Assembly: GCF_000005505.3 (NCBI RefSeq)
Contig: NC_016131.3
Location: forward strand, 69,638,355-69,702,354
Direction of reading: 5' to 3'
Length of the DNA stretch: 64,000 bases
DNA from: Brachypodium distachyon
Lineage: Eukaryota; Streptophyta; Magnoliopsida; Poales; Poaceae
Below are positions 21,256 to 33,390 of this stretch, piece by piece. Positions within the stretch are counted from its first letter, which is position 1, and each line of letters starts with the position of its first letter. The position numbers were made by a program, and so were the translations under genes. The notes beneath the pieces are model-generated. The model was not told the origin of the DNA, did no database searches, and saw only the letters and a list, made by a program, of their open reading frames with translations.

Positions 21256-24200
21256 CACGGCGGAGCCAGAAATTTTGGCCAATATGTTCGTTCAAAATTT
21301 CAGAATAAACTAACGATAATATTTATGATCTTAGACCATCTAAAAACAAGAGTATATCACTCAAAAGGAGCACAAAAAACAAAAATAACATATCTTGTAT
21401 AATCATCACATTAAAACTAAAGGACGAAGACATACCGGTTGAATGAAATTCTATAACCATCTTTTTACGTATATGAGAAGTAGTGAAAAAAAACAACTTT
21501 GTAGCTTTATGGGCAGCTTTGCTCTTCCTGAAAAATCAAACAAAAGTAAAAAACGATAGTGTTAATTTCACAAGTATTAAGATAAATACAATTAGGTGAA
21601 ATATATGAAGTCACGCTGGTGTAAAGCACTCACATCTCAAAGTTTTCCTTGTCGATTTTTTATCTTCTTGAAAACGGTAAGCACTTCTTCATTGGTAATG
21701 GTAGAAAACATGTCTTTCTCCACATAGCAAATTAGACAATCACTCATGAATTGGTCACCCATTTTATTACGCAATTTTTTCTTGACAACATTCATAGCTG
21801 AAAAGCATCTCTCCACTGATGCTGTAGCAACCGGCAATATGAGTACTAACTTCTGAAGCTGATAGACCAAAGGAAAAGTATTATGCTTATTTGTTTGCAC
21901 CATTAATTTAGCAAGGTTGGTAATCCCATCCAAATTGACAAACCGTTCATCTGCTCTTACATTGTCAATGTAAGTGCGAAGCTCGGGAACAAGATCATCC
22001 TTTATTGTTTCTGAACCAAAATCATCTGGATAAAACTCAGATAGCTTCACCAAGCTCTCCAAATTAAAAGCAGCAAATGAGTCTTTTGGATTGAAAGAAG
22101 CCATGTGACCAAGCAATGCAGAATTTGCCTCACGAAAACGGTCATCAAACTCTTGAAGTTGCCAATCAGTAACAGAATTAAGGCACTCTATTTGGTAGTG
22201 CTGGAGGTTTGTCTTGTTGGTCTTTTGTCGTGGTTTATGCCGATTGACATATTGCTCATGCATATCTTCATTCTCAATGTGATGTTCTTCACAGAATGTA
22301 TTTGCCTTCTCTAGAAGTGTGTCCCATCCATCCTCCCGTAGTTCTTGCAGCTCATTCCTGGTTGACTTCACACATGACATGGCATTCAGGATGTCTTGAT
22401 CCTTCTTTTGTAAAGACTGTGACAAAGTATTTGCACTTCCTAATATATGCAGCATCATGTGCAAATAAAACACAAAATCAAAGGTCTCAAAGTATACCGC
22501 AAGACCACGTGCCTAGCTTTTCTTGTCACTCTTTCCTTCCTTCTCAAGATATTTCAAAACTGAAACAATAGCCGGATACAATTTCACTAGACTTGAGAGG
22601 GTTCTGTAGTGTGAACCCCAACGCGTGTCACCAGCTCTTTGAAGAGTTTGCTCTTGATTTAACCCTGTGCCAGTGCTGATCCGTCCACTTCCAATGGCTT
22701 TTTGTACTTCCTCTCGATGTTTCTCCCTAATCATGTCTTTTCTTTTGCAAGAAGCTCCAACCACATTAAATAAAAAGGAGATCATATAGAAAAAATCTGC
22801 AATATCTTCATGCTTCTTTGCTACTGCCACAATAACTAATTGGAGCTGGTGAGCAAAACAATGCACATAATATGCTGATCCGTTTTCTTGCAATATCTTG
22901 GCTTTCAAGCCATTGAACTCACCACGCATGTTGCTTGCTCCATCGTAGCATTGCCCTCTGACCTGTTTTATGCTTAAGCCAATATCAGCGAATAATTTTT
23001 GGAGAGCATTCTTAAGACATATTGCTGATGTTTTCTTCACATGTACAACTCCAACCAGTCGTTCAATGATAAATGCATCTTTGCTAAGATATCTCAAGAC
23101 AACAGCCATTTGCTCTTTGTCAGACACATCGGAAGCCTCGTCAATCAACAAACTGAACACATTACCTCCAATTTCTTCAGTAATAGAATTCATAGTTATC
23201 TGCACAAAAGAATAAAAAACTTATTAAGATCAATCATAGCTTGCAAGAAAAAAAATACACAACTGAATTTAATCATGATATTACCTTTGCAAAATAACTA
23301 GTAATTTCCTTTTGAATATCTTCACATATCCATTGACAATTTTCTGGAGCATTTCTAATGGCCTTTTGATTAGTATCATTTTGTTTTCCCAAAGTCTATA
23401 CCAACTCTCGAAAGTTCCTCTTATTTTTCGACTCTTTTGATTCATCGTGGCCACGAAATGCTAATCCTTGCCGTAGCAAGTATCTAACTGAATCAATTGA
23501 AGCATTAAGCCGAATTCGATTTTGTTTCTTTGTAAAATCAGTTTGCTTATCAAGAGCAGCCTGAATTGATTGATCTTGATTCATCAAAGCATCACATCTT
23601 TTTACTGCTACATTATGAAAGCTGTTAACTTTACCCTTACCCACATGGGTGTCTAGTCTATCTTTTTTGTTCCAACCGTTCTAGCCGTTAATTGCAAATG
23701 CATCATTTCCTGCCTGCCCCTCATTGCAATCTCTGAAAAGATAGCAGCACAAACAAAAAGCCTTATTCACCTTGTCACTGTACTCAAGCCAATTACCATA
23801 CTTGTTGAACCATTCTGGATTAAATTTTTGCCGCTCATCTCCAATGTCCCTGTACGGATAAACAAATTTTGGTGGCGGCCTGTAAGGTCCCCTTGTTAAA
23901 TATCTTCTCCTAATCTCATCTTGATTTCTAGGATTTCCCGTATACTCTGAAATTCTCTTCTGATCAGCTGGATTAGGAGGCAGTTCATCTAAATTAATTT
24001 CTCTCTGACCAGAAGGTTTTGGCAGACTAGCAGAAGTAGAATCTGATTGTTTTTGTCTAACGGGTGGCCTTGAAGTGCTTGGATCATTATCTAAATCTAA
24101 CGATCGTTTCTTCTTCTCATAATATCGTTACATAGCCTAGATAAATCAAGCAATCAAAGCACACAGAGAAAAAACAGAACATTAGGGATCATGCTAGACA

Positions 24201-24756
24201 CTAGACAGGATCACAGGACTTACAATTGAGGATTTGAGGGAGAGGACGTGCTCGCGTACCTTAGTTTTCAGAACTCTGAAGATTGCAGGATTGCCGCCTG
24301 CCGTCGCCGACGTCTGGGCGATGTCAATTGACAGAGACGAGGCAGTTAGGGGATTCAGAATTTGGGGTTTCCTTGTTTTGGGTGCCAGATAAGGGAACGA
24401 CGCGAGAATCGGAGGAATACGAGACGGCGCGGTGCGTAGAGAGTCCGGCAGCAGCGTCGTATAGATTGAAGAGAGACAGATCGATCTTTCGTGGCCTCGT
24501 GGGTTGAGAGCTAGCTGGGCTGTTAGTCAATTAGTTGCCTAGTTGGCTAATTGGGCCTGACTTACCACTCAGTATATGAGCTATCACCTTTCTCCAGCCC
24601 GGCAGCAGAGGTCGATAGCTCGATGCAGTCGATGGGTTCGATCGTGATTTCTCGTTGGGTTCAGCCAAGCAACCACGTACCTGTTCCTTTGGTGACCGGC
24701 AAAAGTCATTGGTGTCGGGAGCACCCAATGCATTAACGGCAGCTCCGCCCCTACTG
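21256..24756 (-). mobile_element. hAT-type DNA transposon, about 3.5 kb, decayed
   Basis: The left end CACGGCGGAGCCAGAAATTT and the right end (complement CAGTAGGGGCGGAGCTGCCG) are imperfect inverted repeats of the CAGTGGCGGAGC kind seen in grass hAT elements. Between them lies a transposase-like gene on the - strand with stops. I could not find an 8-bp target duplication. The right end is partly repeated (CACCCAATGCATTAACG occurs twice, at 24722 and 24757), so the border may be one repeat off. Confidence 0.65.
21637..24133 (-). pseudogene. hAT/ZMYM1-like transposase gene with in-frame stops
   Basis: Reading from 24133 down, the order is a basic N-terminal segment, a TTF-type zinc-finger region (NPEWFNKYGNWLEYSDK, then AFCLCCYLF, near 23725-23825), a DUF4371-like core (LLIDEASDVSDKEQ, near 23120-23160; GASNMRGEFNGL; YVHCFAHQLQLV) and a C-terminal hAT dimerisation segment (ATASVERCFSAMNVVKKKLR, near 21765-21825) ending at 21637. 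One intron is likely, from GCAAAG|GTAATA near 23286 to TTTTGTGCAG near 23200. In-frame stops interrupt it: TAA at codon 2 (24128-24130), TAG near 23681, TAG near 23398 and TAG near 22514. The lesions make an active protein unlikely. Confidence 0.8.
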
Positions 24757-25372
24757 CACCCAATGCATTAACGACAGCTCCGCCCTACTACAACTATCCA
24801 CATATACTGTATTAGTAGTACAATTTGAAGAAGTGGTAAAGTGCTTTGCACGACAGTGATGAGTTGGCGCGAGACCTTCAGGAATTAGGATCATGGCCTC
24901 TGCATGCTTTTGTGGTAGCTGTTGTTCTCGGAGAAACTGTCCTCTCCCAGCTTCTTGGAGAAGCCGTCATCTAAATTTCATTAGGCTACTAAACTAGTTT
25001 GGCCTAAACTACTTTAAAAGTCTAGCTAAATTTGTGATGTGGTTTCTCTAGAAATTTAGGTGAGGGCAACTTTTAGGAGAAGTTGGTCCTAAAAGCCGAA
25101 AAGAACGCACCCGTTGTTCTTGCATGCAAAGTGGCTGGCTAGTTTATCTCGGGATGGGCAGCATGCAACGCAGTACTATCAAAAAGCTGCCTCCAGAGAC
25201 AAGGACATTGCCTTTCATGGGACGAGCAGCAAGTAAACAGCCCGAAAATGTGTTCCCATAACGGCCCAAATGGAACGAACCTCCCTGAAGCGACCGTCCC
25301 GTACGCGGGTTCGATCTCTGTGCTTTTAGTGCTAGTCCCTGAATCGACTCACTAGCACACACAGTTTCAAGA
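24757..25372. other. spacer with a fold-back family remnant
   Basis: About 24915-25112 carries CCCAGCTTCTTGGAGAAGCC and AAGCCGAAAAGAACGCACCC, the inner and right-end motifs of the fold-back MITE family; the left terminus seems lost. The rest is unassigned. Confidence 0.5.
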
Positions 25373-28300
25373 TGTAATATCATAGAACAAAGGTCTCAAT
25401 ATTACAACGCATCATTCAAAATTTAAAAGTACTTACAAGCTCGCATAACCTCATGGGTTAGCTGGAAATAAAACGGAAGATACGAAGGCTACATCAACAC
25501 CACGGTGAGAGCGTGTTGGAATATAGGCCCGTAACCCAAACAAGCAGAACGTAATCTTACTCTTCATCGGAGCTTCCTGCATCATTAAATGATGCAGCCA
25601 CTAGGGTCAATACATTGAATGTATTGGCAAGATCACTAAGAGTTATATCAGAACCTACCAAGTATATGCATAATGTGGCAAAGTGGGATTCAAGGCTATT
25701 TGCATGAAAGCTTCGTTGTATTGTCCTATCTTTTAATTAAAGAGAATTTTATCACTATTGGACATGGGGTAGACACACCCATGCTCCTATTAAACTGAGT
25801 ATACATATCAATGTTCCTAAACCCAAGTTCAAACCATTCATTTTATTTGGAAATTAGAATGAGTGAGACTTTCCTTACAACTCCACATCCAGTTGCTCAA
25901 AATTTGTCCATTGCCGGGGACACGGCTAAGTACTTAGTTTTGACGCTCTCGAGAGTTTGTACACATTCCCCACAAGAAACCGACGGGTTAATCCCTTGCT
26001 GTCCTCAGGGTAGAGTAGCAACGGCGTCGATTACGAGATTTTCAGAGGTAATTCCCTAAACCACGAGAGAATCACGCCCCCCTACACATTCTACCTCAGT
26101 ACAATTCCTCGGGTCTAGGTTCATACAACTTACTCTTGTCTCGCCAGAGCCCATATAGCATTGTGGTTGTACTGGAAGCTACTAAATAGGAAACTAGTCC
26201 AGTCTCGGTAACCCCAGGTGGCATTCCACGGTTACAACATAGGCGCTCCCCGAATGCACGGGAGAAACGTCCATGGACGATCCCTTCCCAAATCCACGGG
26301 ATGTCGACTCAGAGGGACCCATAGAAATGGACCTGACGCCACTAATCCTCAAAATCATCAAAACCGCCCACCGAGGATGGTTCATTGAATTAATTGTTTT
26401 GCCTTACTCTAGTAAAACATTTCATTTCTCAATAGGCATAACAATATCATAATGTAGTAATTTACCCGCGATACTACCATATCCTAGCATTCAACTACAA
26501 TCGATCGCAATTTGGTAGTAAGGTAATGTCAAAGGTAAACTATACTACCTGGGATTTATAGCTAGCATAGAGGTACAAGTAATATTTCTAATGCATCTAA
26601 TAAAACAACTAGTGCATAGTAAAAATATTTGGGAGATGATCAAAGTGAACTTGCCTTGTCCAAGGTTGTGGTAGTTCTCGCACTCTTCGCAACAACAAGG
26701 TTCACAATCCACACAATCTAAAATAAAAGAAAGCACACACACTCACAAGAAACATGCCATTCAATACAAAAACATGCTATGATGCATATGTCATGACAAT
26801 GCACACATAGGTTGCTTCTAAATGTGACTTGTTTAGTTTTTTGTTTTGAAAAGCTTCACAAAAGATTTGAACAGATTATACAATAACAAAGAGATACTTA
26901 CTTTGTATGAAACAAGGATGGACTTTAATTAAAAGCTTATATGATTTTTGTAAAGCATGGAGCAAGATTAAATTTGTGTGGCCATATCATTTACAAAATA
27001 ATTTCCCTTCTGGTCCTAATGGACAGAGAACATACTCAAATTATTTTTCAGCAAGCTAACATGATCAAAACTAGTTTGAAATAATTCATTTGAATATTAA
27101 ACCAAAATTAAGCATTCTGTAATTTGTTTTTGGTAAAGTTGTTCAAAGTTAAAATTAGACTATGCCAAAAGATTGTTCAGGTTGTGAGGATTCCAGAAAG
27201 GTATAGAACTTCAAATTTGGACAAACGGTTTGAAGTTCCAGGGGCTTTTCTGCAAAGTTACTTTTTAATTCGGCCGAGAAATAAATTTTAATTTGATACG
27301 GGACATGTGGCGCTATCCTATAGGCCGGTACCGGTTCGGTTAGGGTTTTAATCTCAGCCGTTCATGGAGATCCGACGGCAGAGAGGGGAGACGGCTGACT
27401 GGGCGGCGCTAGGGTTCGCCGGAGATGAGGAAGACTGCGGCGGCGGCTTCGGGCGGCGACTTCAGGCGGCGATGGCACGGCGACTCGGGCGGCGGTTAGG
27501 CTCGGGGAAGTAGGGGAACGGGTGCGGCTCGGCGAAGCGGTCCCGGCAGCGGTTGCGGCTTCGCTCGGGGAGCTCGGACCCGACGTCCAGGACGACGAAG
27601 GGCAGCGGCCGGCGGCGACGGGCTCTGGTCTGTGGCGGTCCAAAACAGAAAACGACCGCGTCACACGGTGCGCGCGAGAGAGAGAGGGGAAGGAAGAGGG
27701 GGTCGGCCGTGCGAAAAGCTCACCGGGACGACAGCGACGGCGAGGAGACGGCGGCGATAGAGAGCTTTCTCCGGCGAGGAATTGCGACGAAGCGAGGGCG
27801 AAATTGAGCGTGGGAGTTGGGGCAAAAGCGAGAGAAAAGAGGGGGCTTCGGGGTGACGCGCACAGGTTTGTGGAAGGGGGCTCGTGCGCGGAAGAATGGC
27901 GCGGAGTCGTGGGCGTGCTCGCGCGTCGTGGCCGGAGATTTCGGCCGGGCGGTTGGAGAAGATGACGGGCGGGGCTGGGCCGGTTTGGTCTGGTTCGCCC
28001 ATTTGGCCGGGTTGGCCGCGGTTTTTTTTTCCTTTTTCTTTTTCTATTTTCTGTTTTTGAACACCAAAATTGATTCAAAGCTCCAAATCACTCAAATAAA
28101 TTGCAACAAAATTTATAAAATCATATTTTCATATGATCTAACTTTTGGGACAAGAATTTTCTCAAAATAAAATACTTAAAAATACCTTTGCCTATAAAAT
28201 TAGCCTTTAAGGCCTTTTAGACTATCAAAATAATTTGTTTTTCAAAACAATTTTAAAAACCAAACTATGGAATAGCTATATATATGCATTAAATCCTTTT

Positions 28301-28492
28301 TTATGCCAAAACCCTCATGGGTTAAAATGCAATTATTCAAAAGTAAGAACAAGGGTCAAATTCAAATAAAAGTACTTTTGTAAAAGGGTTTTCTGGTTAA
28401 TTTAGGGTTTTTAAACGTGGTTAAATGCAAGGGTGGCACGATGTTTATGAAATGCAATGCAAATGGAGAGTTTTGAAAATTAGAATGTTACA
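25373..28492 (-). mobile_element. probable long LTR (solo LTR or LTR fragment) of a gypsy-like retrotransposon
   Basis: Read on the - strand it starts TGTAACATTCTAATTTTCAA (from 28492), resembling the TGTAACA...AAATTTTC start of long grass gypsy-type LTRs, and ends GATATTACA at 25373. It has AT-rich outer parts and a very GC-rich inner part (27370-28010), whose open Pro/Arg/Ser-rich frames look like a leader rather than protein. The flanking 5-mers differ (CAAGA versus CTCCC), so one end may be misplaced or altered by recombination. No gag or pol was seen. Confidence 0.45.
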
Positions 28493-30469
28493 CTCCCTTG
28501 CAACCTGTTGTTCTTGGCGGCAGGTTACGCCCATGCACTGGAGCATTTCGCGCCCGGTTGCTTCTGATTGTACTAGCTAGAATTAGTTGGGGTCTTCGTC
28601 TCTCGGGAGTTAATGCTGAGATGGTCTTCACTCTTCAGCCTATCATCTTCACCGAGTAAAAAGAACACACTACCAAAATATAAAAAAAAGGAAAAAAAAG
28701 GATATAGATTGTTGGATGAAACGCGAACATGTAAAGCCTGTAGTTACAGCTAAAATACGTCCGATTGTGCAACTTGGAAAAATACAAAATTATGTAAACT
28801 TTGGCATGTTAACTAGACAAAATAACAAACTATTTGGTCCATATTCGTTATTTTTGGAGCCAAAAGCAGCACCAGGCCGTGCATGTTGACTAGTGATCCG
28901 TACTCCAGCAGTACTATTTGAAGTTTGTACATTTGTTGCCTGTCTCTTCGATTAGCAACAGCTGCACTCCAGATCCTTGTTAGAGGGAAAAAGAAGCAGA
29001 GCCCAGGTACAACCAGGGAGGTTTGCCTGCATCGCGGCATCAAGAACCGGTACTGGCATTTAACTAGCTCGGGAATAGTAGGCATTTAAATGTTGCAGGG
29101 TACCCATCTGTCTTCGACTTTGAATGCTTTCCTTCGATGATCTGTAAATTCGTGCACGTACTTATACCGTGCCTGCAACCTCTGTTTTTATCGGATGTCC
29201 CCGAAGGGACTGGCAACCTCTGCTTTGGGAGGACATATGGTAGCTGGCTCCATTCGTTTGATTGTGTTTCAGCTGGGTGCTGATATGTATCTTAAACTTC
29301 AAATCCGATATCTGCATCCATGAGATGACGCGATGGATCGATCCCTTTTCTACCTTTTGACCGCAAGGAAGGGAGGTAGATCGTCGACCGATCGATCCAA
29401 AGCACGTACGGCTTCCAGACACATGCAACACCTACGGGAACAGAGGAAAAGCCGAAAAGGAGACGGGCCGGAGGAGGAAGAGCAGCTAGCACTGCAGCAT
29501 GCAGCAGCCGGTGGATCGAGCAAGCAAACGAAACAAAAGGAAGATTCCACGGATAGCTTCCATCTCACTCGTGACTTTACGCGGCCCGTGATCGTTATGT
29601 GCATGCAAAAGCTGAGGGCTGTGGCGTTCGATTGGACTCGAGATCACCACCAGCCACGGAGAAGAACCCAATTCTCCGCTGCCCGGATGGGGCGCAAGCG
29701 GGACAAAAGCTCACGTCCATGGCTTTTGGATTCGGAAGGCGCGCAAGCCGAGCCCACGCAGCTAGCTCGTACACACACAGCGCCGGCCTCATCAGTCATC
29801 ACCGACCATCGCCTGATAACTGATAAGGTGCCCATCCCTGACACGTTCAGGCAGTGATCTGTAATAATTGTCGAGCTTTAAGCTTGCCACGGCGCGTTAA
29901 TTACTACTCCAGTCCGTATCACGGAGCAATCTACCATGAACGCTGTAGCTAGCATCTCGATCGATCTCTCGCGCACAGTGGAGCGCCCCGGCACATACTT
30001 ACGTACCTGCAGCCAGCAGGAATCCGGCCGGCTGCCCGAGAGAGTTGGCTAGGTACCGTCCAAACGAGGAGTTAACGTGAAGGGTCCCAGACTCTCTGCT
30101 TCTGCTTCCGGGGAGCTAGCACTCATGCATGCGGCCGGGCAGATAGACGACGCGGAATCTGCTGTGCGGGCTAGGCTAAACAGAGCGTTTTCGACGCACA
30201 TGCATTGCGTAGGTATTTAGGCAGGAATGCAGCATGTAGGGTGTGGCAGAGCAGGAACCGGGCTGCTGTTCATATACTCTCGTATCATCAGTTCATCATC
30301 GCCCGCTGCATTGCTTCGCCGGCCGGCCGGCCAGTTTCGTGGCTGCCCGTGTGCTGCTCTGGCCAGCGAGCGTTAAGGCTTATCTCTTATTTTCTCTTTA
30401 CCTTGTTTAAGTGAACAAAAATATTAGGCTATAGGCATGCGATACTTGAATAAAGCTTAGGACATCCAC
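28493..30469. other. intergenic DNA without supported gene
   Basis: Overlapping open frames near 29160-29860 run on both strands without recognisable domains. The stretch contains many CTAGCTAG and CGATCGAT words. Nothing was assigned. Confidence 0.45.
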
Positions 30470-30686
30470 AATAATAGAGTTAATATCAACTGGAGTCAGT
30501 AAAATAACACATCCAATGAAGTACCAAGTTGTACAATGGTAAAAAAAAAACATTAACGCTTAGCCGACTCTTAGACGATTTTTCTTAAAGAGTCTGTTCT
30601 CTTCTCTCTCATCTTTCTTTTTCATCCACATACTGTCTGCGAATTTCAAGTAATACTCAATCAAAAGTCAGCCTTTGCGGATGCCC
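30470..30686. mobile_element. Tourist-like MITE, 217 bp
   Basis: GGACATCCACA at the left and the complement GGGCATCCGCAA at the right form the terminal inverted repeat. TTA flanks both ends (30467-30469 and 30687-30689). It shares ends and an internal CGCTTAG(T/C)CGA(A/C)TCTT motif with the element at 43836-44200. Confidence 0.75.
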
Positions 30687-30708
30687 TTACATTATAGCAT
30701 CACTATGG

Positions 30709-30964
30709 TCGAAGGATCTCTGGCCTAATGGTTAGGGGCTCTTGTGAAACCCTGGAGGTCATAGGTTCGACTCCCTAGCTTGGGAGCGAATTTTCAGGCT
30801 TGGGTTAAAAAAATCTTCTCGTCCGTCCCACACCAAAGCACGGGTCTAAGGTCCAGCCCGATCTCCAAGACCAAGGTTCGGAGAATTTCAGGACTTGCGT
30901 GAGAAGTTCTTTTTCTTACAAGAAAAGCCCCGGGGCTGTCAGCTCCCCGCGGGTCCTGTTTTTT
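30709..30964 (+). mobile_element. tRNA-derived SINE, 256 bp, poly(T) end
   Basis: The head has an A-box-like TGGCCTAATGGTTAGG and a B box GGTTCGACTCC (30766-30776), the internal RNA polymerase III promoter of a tRNA. A tRNA-unrelated body follows and the element ends in a T-run. It is bounded by a 16-bp target duplication with one mismatch: TATAGCATCACTATGG (30693-30708) and TATAGTATCACTATGG (30965-30980). The tRNA-like fold is too degraded to be a tRNA gene. Confidence 0.85.
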
Positions 30965-31073
30965 TATAGTATCACTATGGATATCCTTTCATCATCGGCC
31001 CTGGCAACTCGGCTTATCATGCTGTCACCCTATAGATTTCTATATTCACCTAAAGGTTCGGAATTTGAAAAGG

Positions 31074-31355
31074 TGAAGTGCCCAGTGAAAACTACGCTTC
31101 GTGAAAAATATGCAAACTCATGACGTGAGCGGTCGGATCTATCGGCAACGTGCGATGCGACATAGGTTAAAGGTGGGATTTCTAAATAACCATTTAGCTC
31201 TATGCCAACGGTAAATGAGGGGGTTATATATGTGCAAAGTAGAGTTAAGTGGTTGTTTGAAATCCCACATTTGAACTTATGTCATTCATTTTTTATCCAA
31301 CAGCTACGGTTGTAAGTTTCAGTGAATTCCAGTTTTCACTCGACTGGATACTTCG
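31074..31355. mobile_element. long-inverted-repeat MITE
   Basis: The left arm (CAGTGAAAACTACGCTTCGT, then GGTGGGATTTCTAAATAACC) matches the complement of the right arm (GAGTGAAAACTGGAATTCAC, then TGTGGGATTTCAAACAACC) along nearly its whole length, leaving a loop near 31200-31240. Ends and target duplication could not be fixed exactly. Confidence 0.6.
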
Positions 31356-33263
31356 TCGTTTAAAGAGGACGGGTGATCTGTGTCCTATGTACGTAGATTC
31401 ATCGGTATCGGTATCTGATCCTTAAGAGCATCCTTCCGTTCAAAACTCATTTTCATATATTTGATGTAGTTTTTTGTGTCTATATGGTCTCGCTATTCGG
31501 AGGCTGGGTGTTGAACTCTTTTGGGTTGTATTTGCTTGATGCAATCACTAGAATCAATAGAATAAACGTTACGAAAAAATAATTACGGGTTTGCTATATT
31601 TAAGTCATCTGGTTTAGTTAGGGACAAGTTCATTGCTCAGCCATTGTATCTAGATTGTGCTTTAGGATTCTGGACAAACGATGAAGATGAGGAAGTGGAA
31701 AATATGTATGGCGTCCAAGTATTAATCCGATGGTTTTGATGCTATAAGACTGAGATATAGCCACACTCGTATAATTAAGGATGGGTGTGAGTTATGTGGG
31801 ATAGTCATGTGACTGTTGTATCGATAGGTAGATAAAGATACGACTGATTACCAAAAATTACTGTGAATTAGTAGTAATTTTTTTTGTTTAACTGTTTGCC
31901 CTGTTCTTATTTGATCCTGTGAACCATATCTTCGAATCTGAAACGACGGATGGCACATTCATCTTCATGTGTCTCAAAAAAGTGAGACGTCAAAAAGGAA
32001 GGCCTTGAAGGAAAAAAAAAAGGTTGAAACGTCAAAACGGCATGCATAAAGCAAGAGTGGATCCAGCACCTAGCAGCCTGTCTCTCGCAACCTTCCGAGC
32101 CGCGGAGTAAACAACGTTGATGTGAGGGTTCATCATCAGCCAGAAGAAAAAAAAACTAAAAAAGAAACCTTGATGTGAGTGACGTCCAATACACAATGTT
32201 TTGTCTATGCATCGAAAGGATGCAGTACGCGCACCATAGCCAATGGCGCAAGCTAGCCGTTGTGTCCTCGTTCCACTTTTCTCGGCGGAACACGGGACCC
32301 GAAATCCACACGAGCTAAGCCACCGTTTTACGAAGAAATGTTTTTGTCGTCAGCCTCAGCATCGTCCAGAAGACGGCGATTCTTAATTAATGTAAGCATC
32401 ACCTATTGCCTAGCGACACTGTTGAATTTGATAGTGCAGTAGACCATAGCAATGTGCCCGGAGTCCGGTGCTTCCATGAAATGCCATATGCACTAGTACA
32501 TCACTACGTGCTAGAATTAGAGAATCCAAGAGTTTACGCATTAAACTTGCAAACTGCACGCGATTAATCGCGCAAGAGCTCCAACTATCATGCATCGGAT
32601 GCAATCGGGAAGCTTTACCTGCCTATGATATGAGCCTCTATCAATGGGTGTCGGGTCGGCATGCAAGGCAACGCGCCGGCCTGCCGTAATGCCAAAAATT
32701 GAGAAGAAGAAAAATGACGCGGCCGGTGGAGTAAAACAACGTGCGCCGTGCGATGCTGTCTCCTTCACACCGTCGTACTCCCCGTTGGCTTCCCGAGGAG
32801 GAGAAAACACGTCGTGAAAAAACAAACAACGACGCAAATAGTTTACGAGAGGAGTACTCTCTTTAGGGCAGGACGACGCCTCCTCGACGTTGCGCGCATC
32901 TCCATGTACTCTCCTTTGGCCCGTCCCGCTTGGCCCCATCCCCTCGTTCACTCCCAACACCGGATACCCTCCACTCGCAGAGCAGAGCAGTTCGTCACAG
33001 CCGCCCCAGACTCCCAGAGTGCCACACGCAAAACTCTCTCCACGCCGGTGCCGGGAGTCCATGCACCTCCGGTCGGATCCTTTTGCTTTACGGCGACCGG
33101 GTTATTATACTATTTGCAGTGATACCGGGGGGTGGAGTGATTAGTCCGCTCACTCTCAGCTTCCATTATTGGTTCCAAGAAGGCTTTAATCGCCTTTTGT
33201 GGCCTGTGCCCCCACACGAACGATACGGGCAATCAGAACAGAGTCAAAACCCCGCCTCCTCCC
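31356..33263. other. intergenic DNA and upstream region of the F-box gene
   Basis: AT-rich to about 32600, then more GC-rich towards the F-box promoter. Open frames at 32541-33144 on both strands overlap and have no domain similarity. Nothing was assigned. Confidence 0.45.
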
Positions 33264-33271
33264 TATATATA
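33264..33271 (+). promoter_or_regulatory. TATA box of the F-box gene
   Basis: TATATATA after CTCCC, about 120 bp before the start codon, followed by a C/T-rich leader (CTCTCGTCTCTCGCTCCCC). Confidence 0.6.
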
Positions 33272-33390
33272 CGCGCCTCGCCCGGTCTCACTCTCGTCTC
33301 TCGCTCCCCTTCCCCTGTCCTCCCCCACGAAGCCGAGCACCGTGCAGTGCGTCCTCTGCATCGGCCTCGACGCTCGGCAGGGCCGCGTGT

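Noticed and set aside
24921..25120. GTTGTTCT at both sides of the fold-back remnant as an 8-bp target duplication
   Set aside because: The left terminus of the element is not preserved there, so the match may be chance.
27362..28078. A 238-residue Arg/Pro/Ser-rich frame on the - strand
   Set aside because: It lies in the GC-rich part of an LTR-like block and is low complexity with no domain.
29160..29860. Several overlapping frames of 60-174 residues on both strands
   Set aside because: No domain, no consistent codon use, and all phases are equally open.
30711..30785. Possible tRNA gene
   Set aside because: A and B boxes are present but the stems do not fold well, and the sequence belongs to a SINE with its own target duplication.
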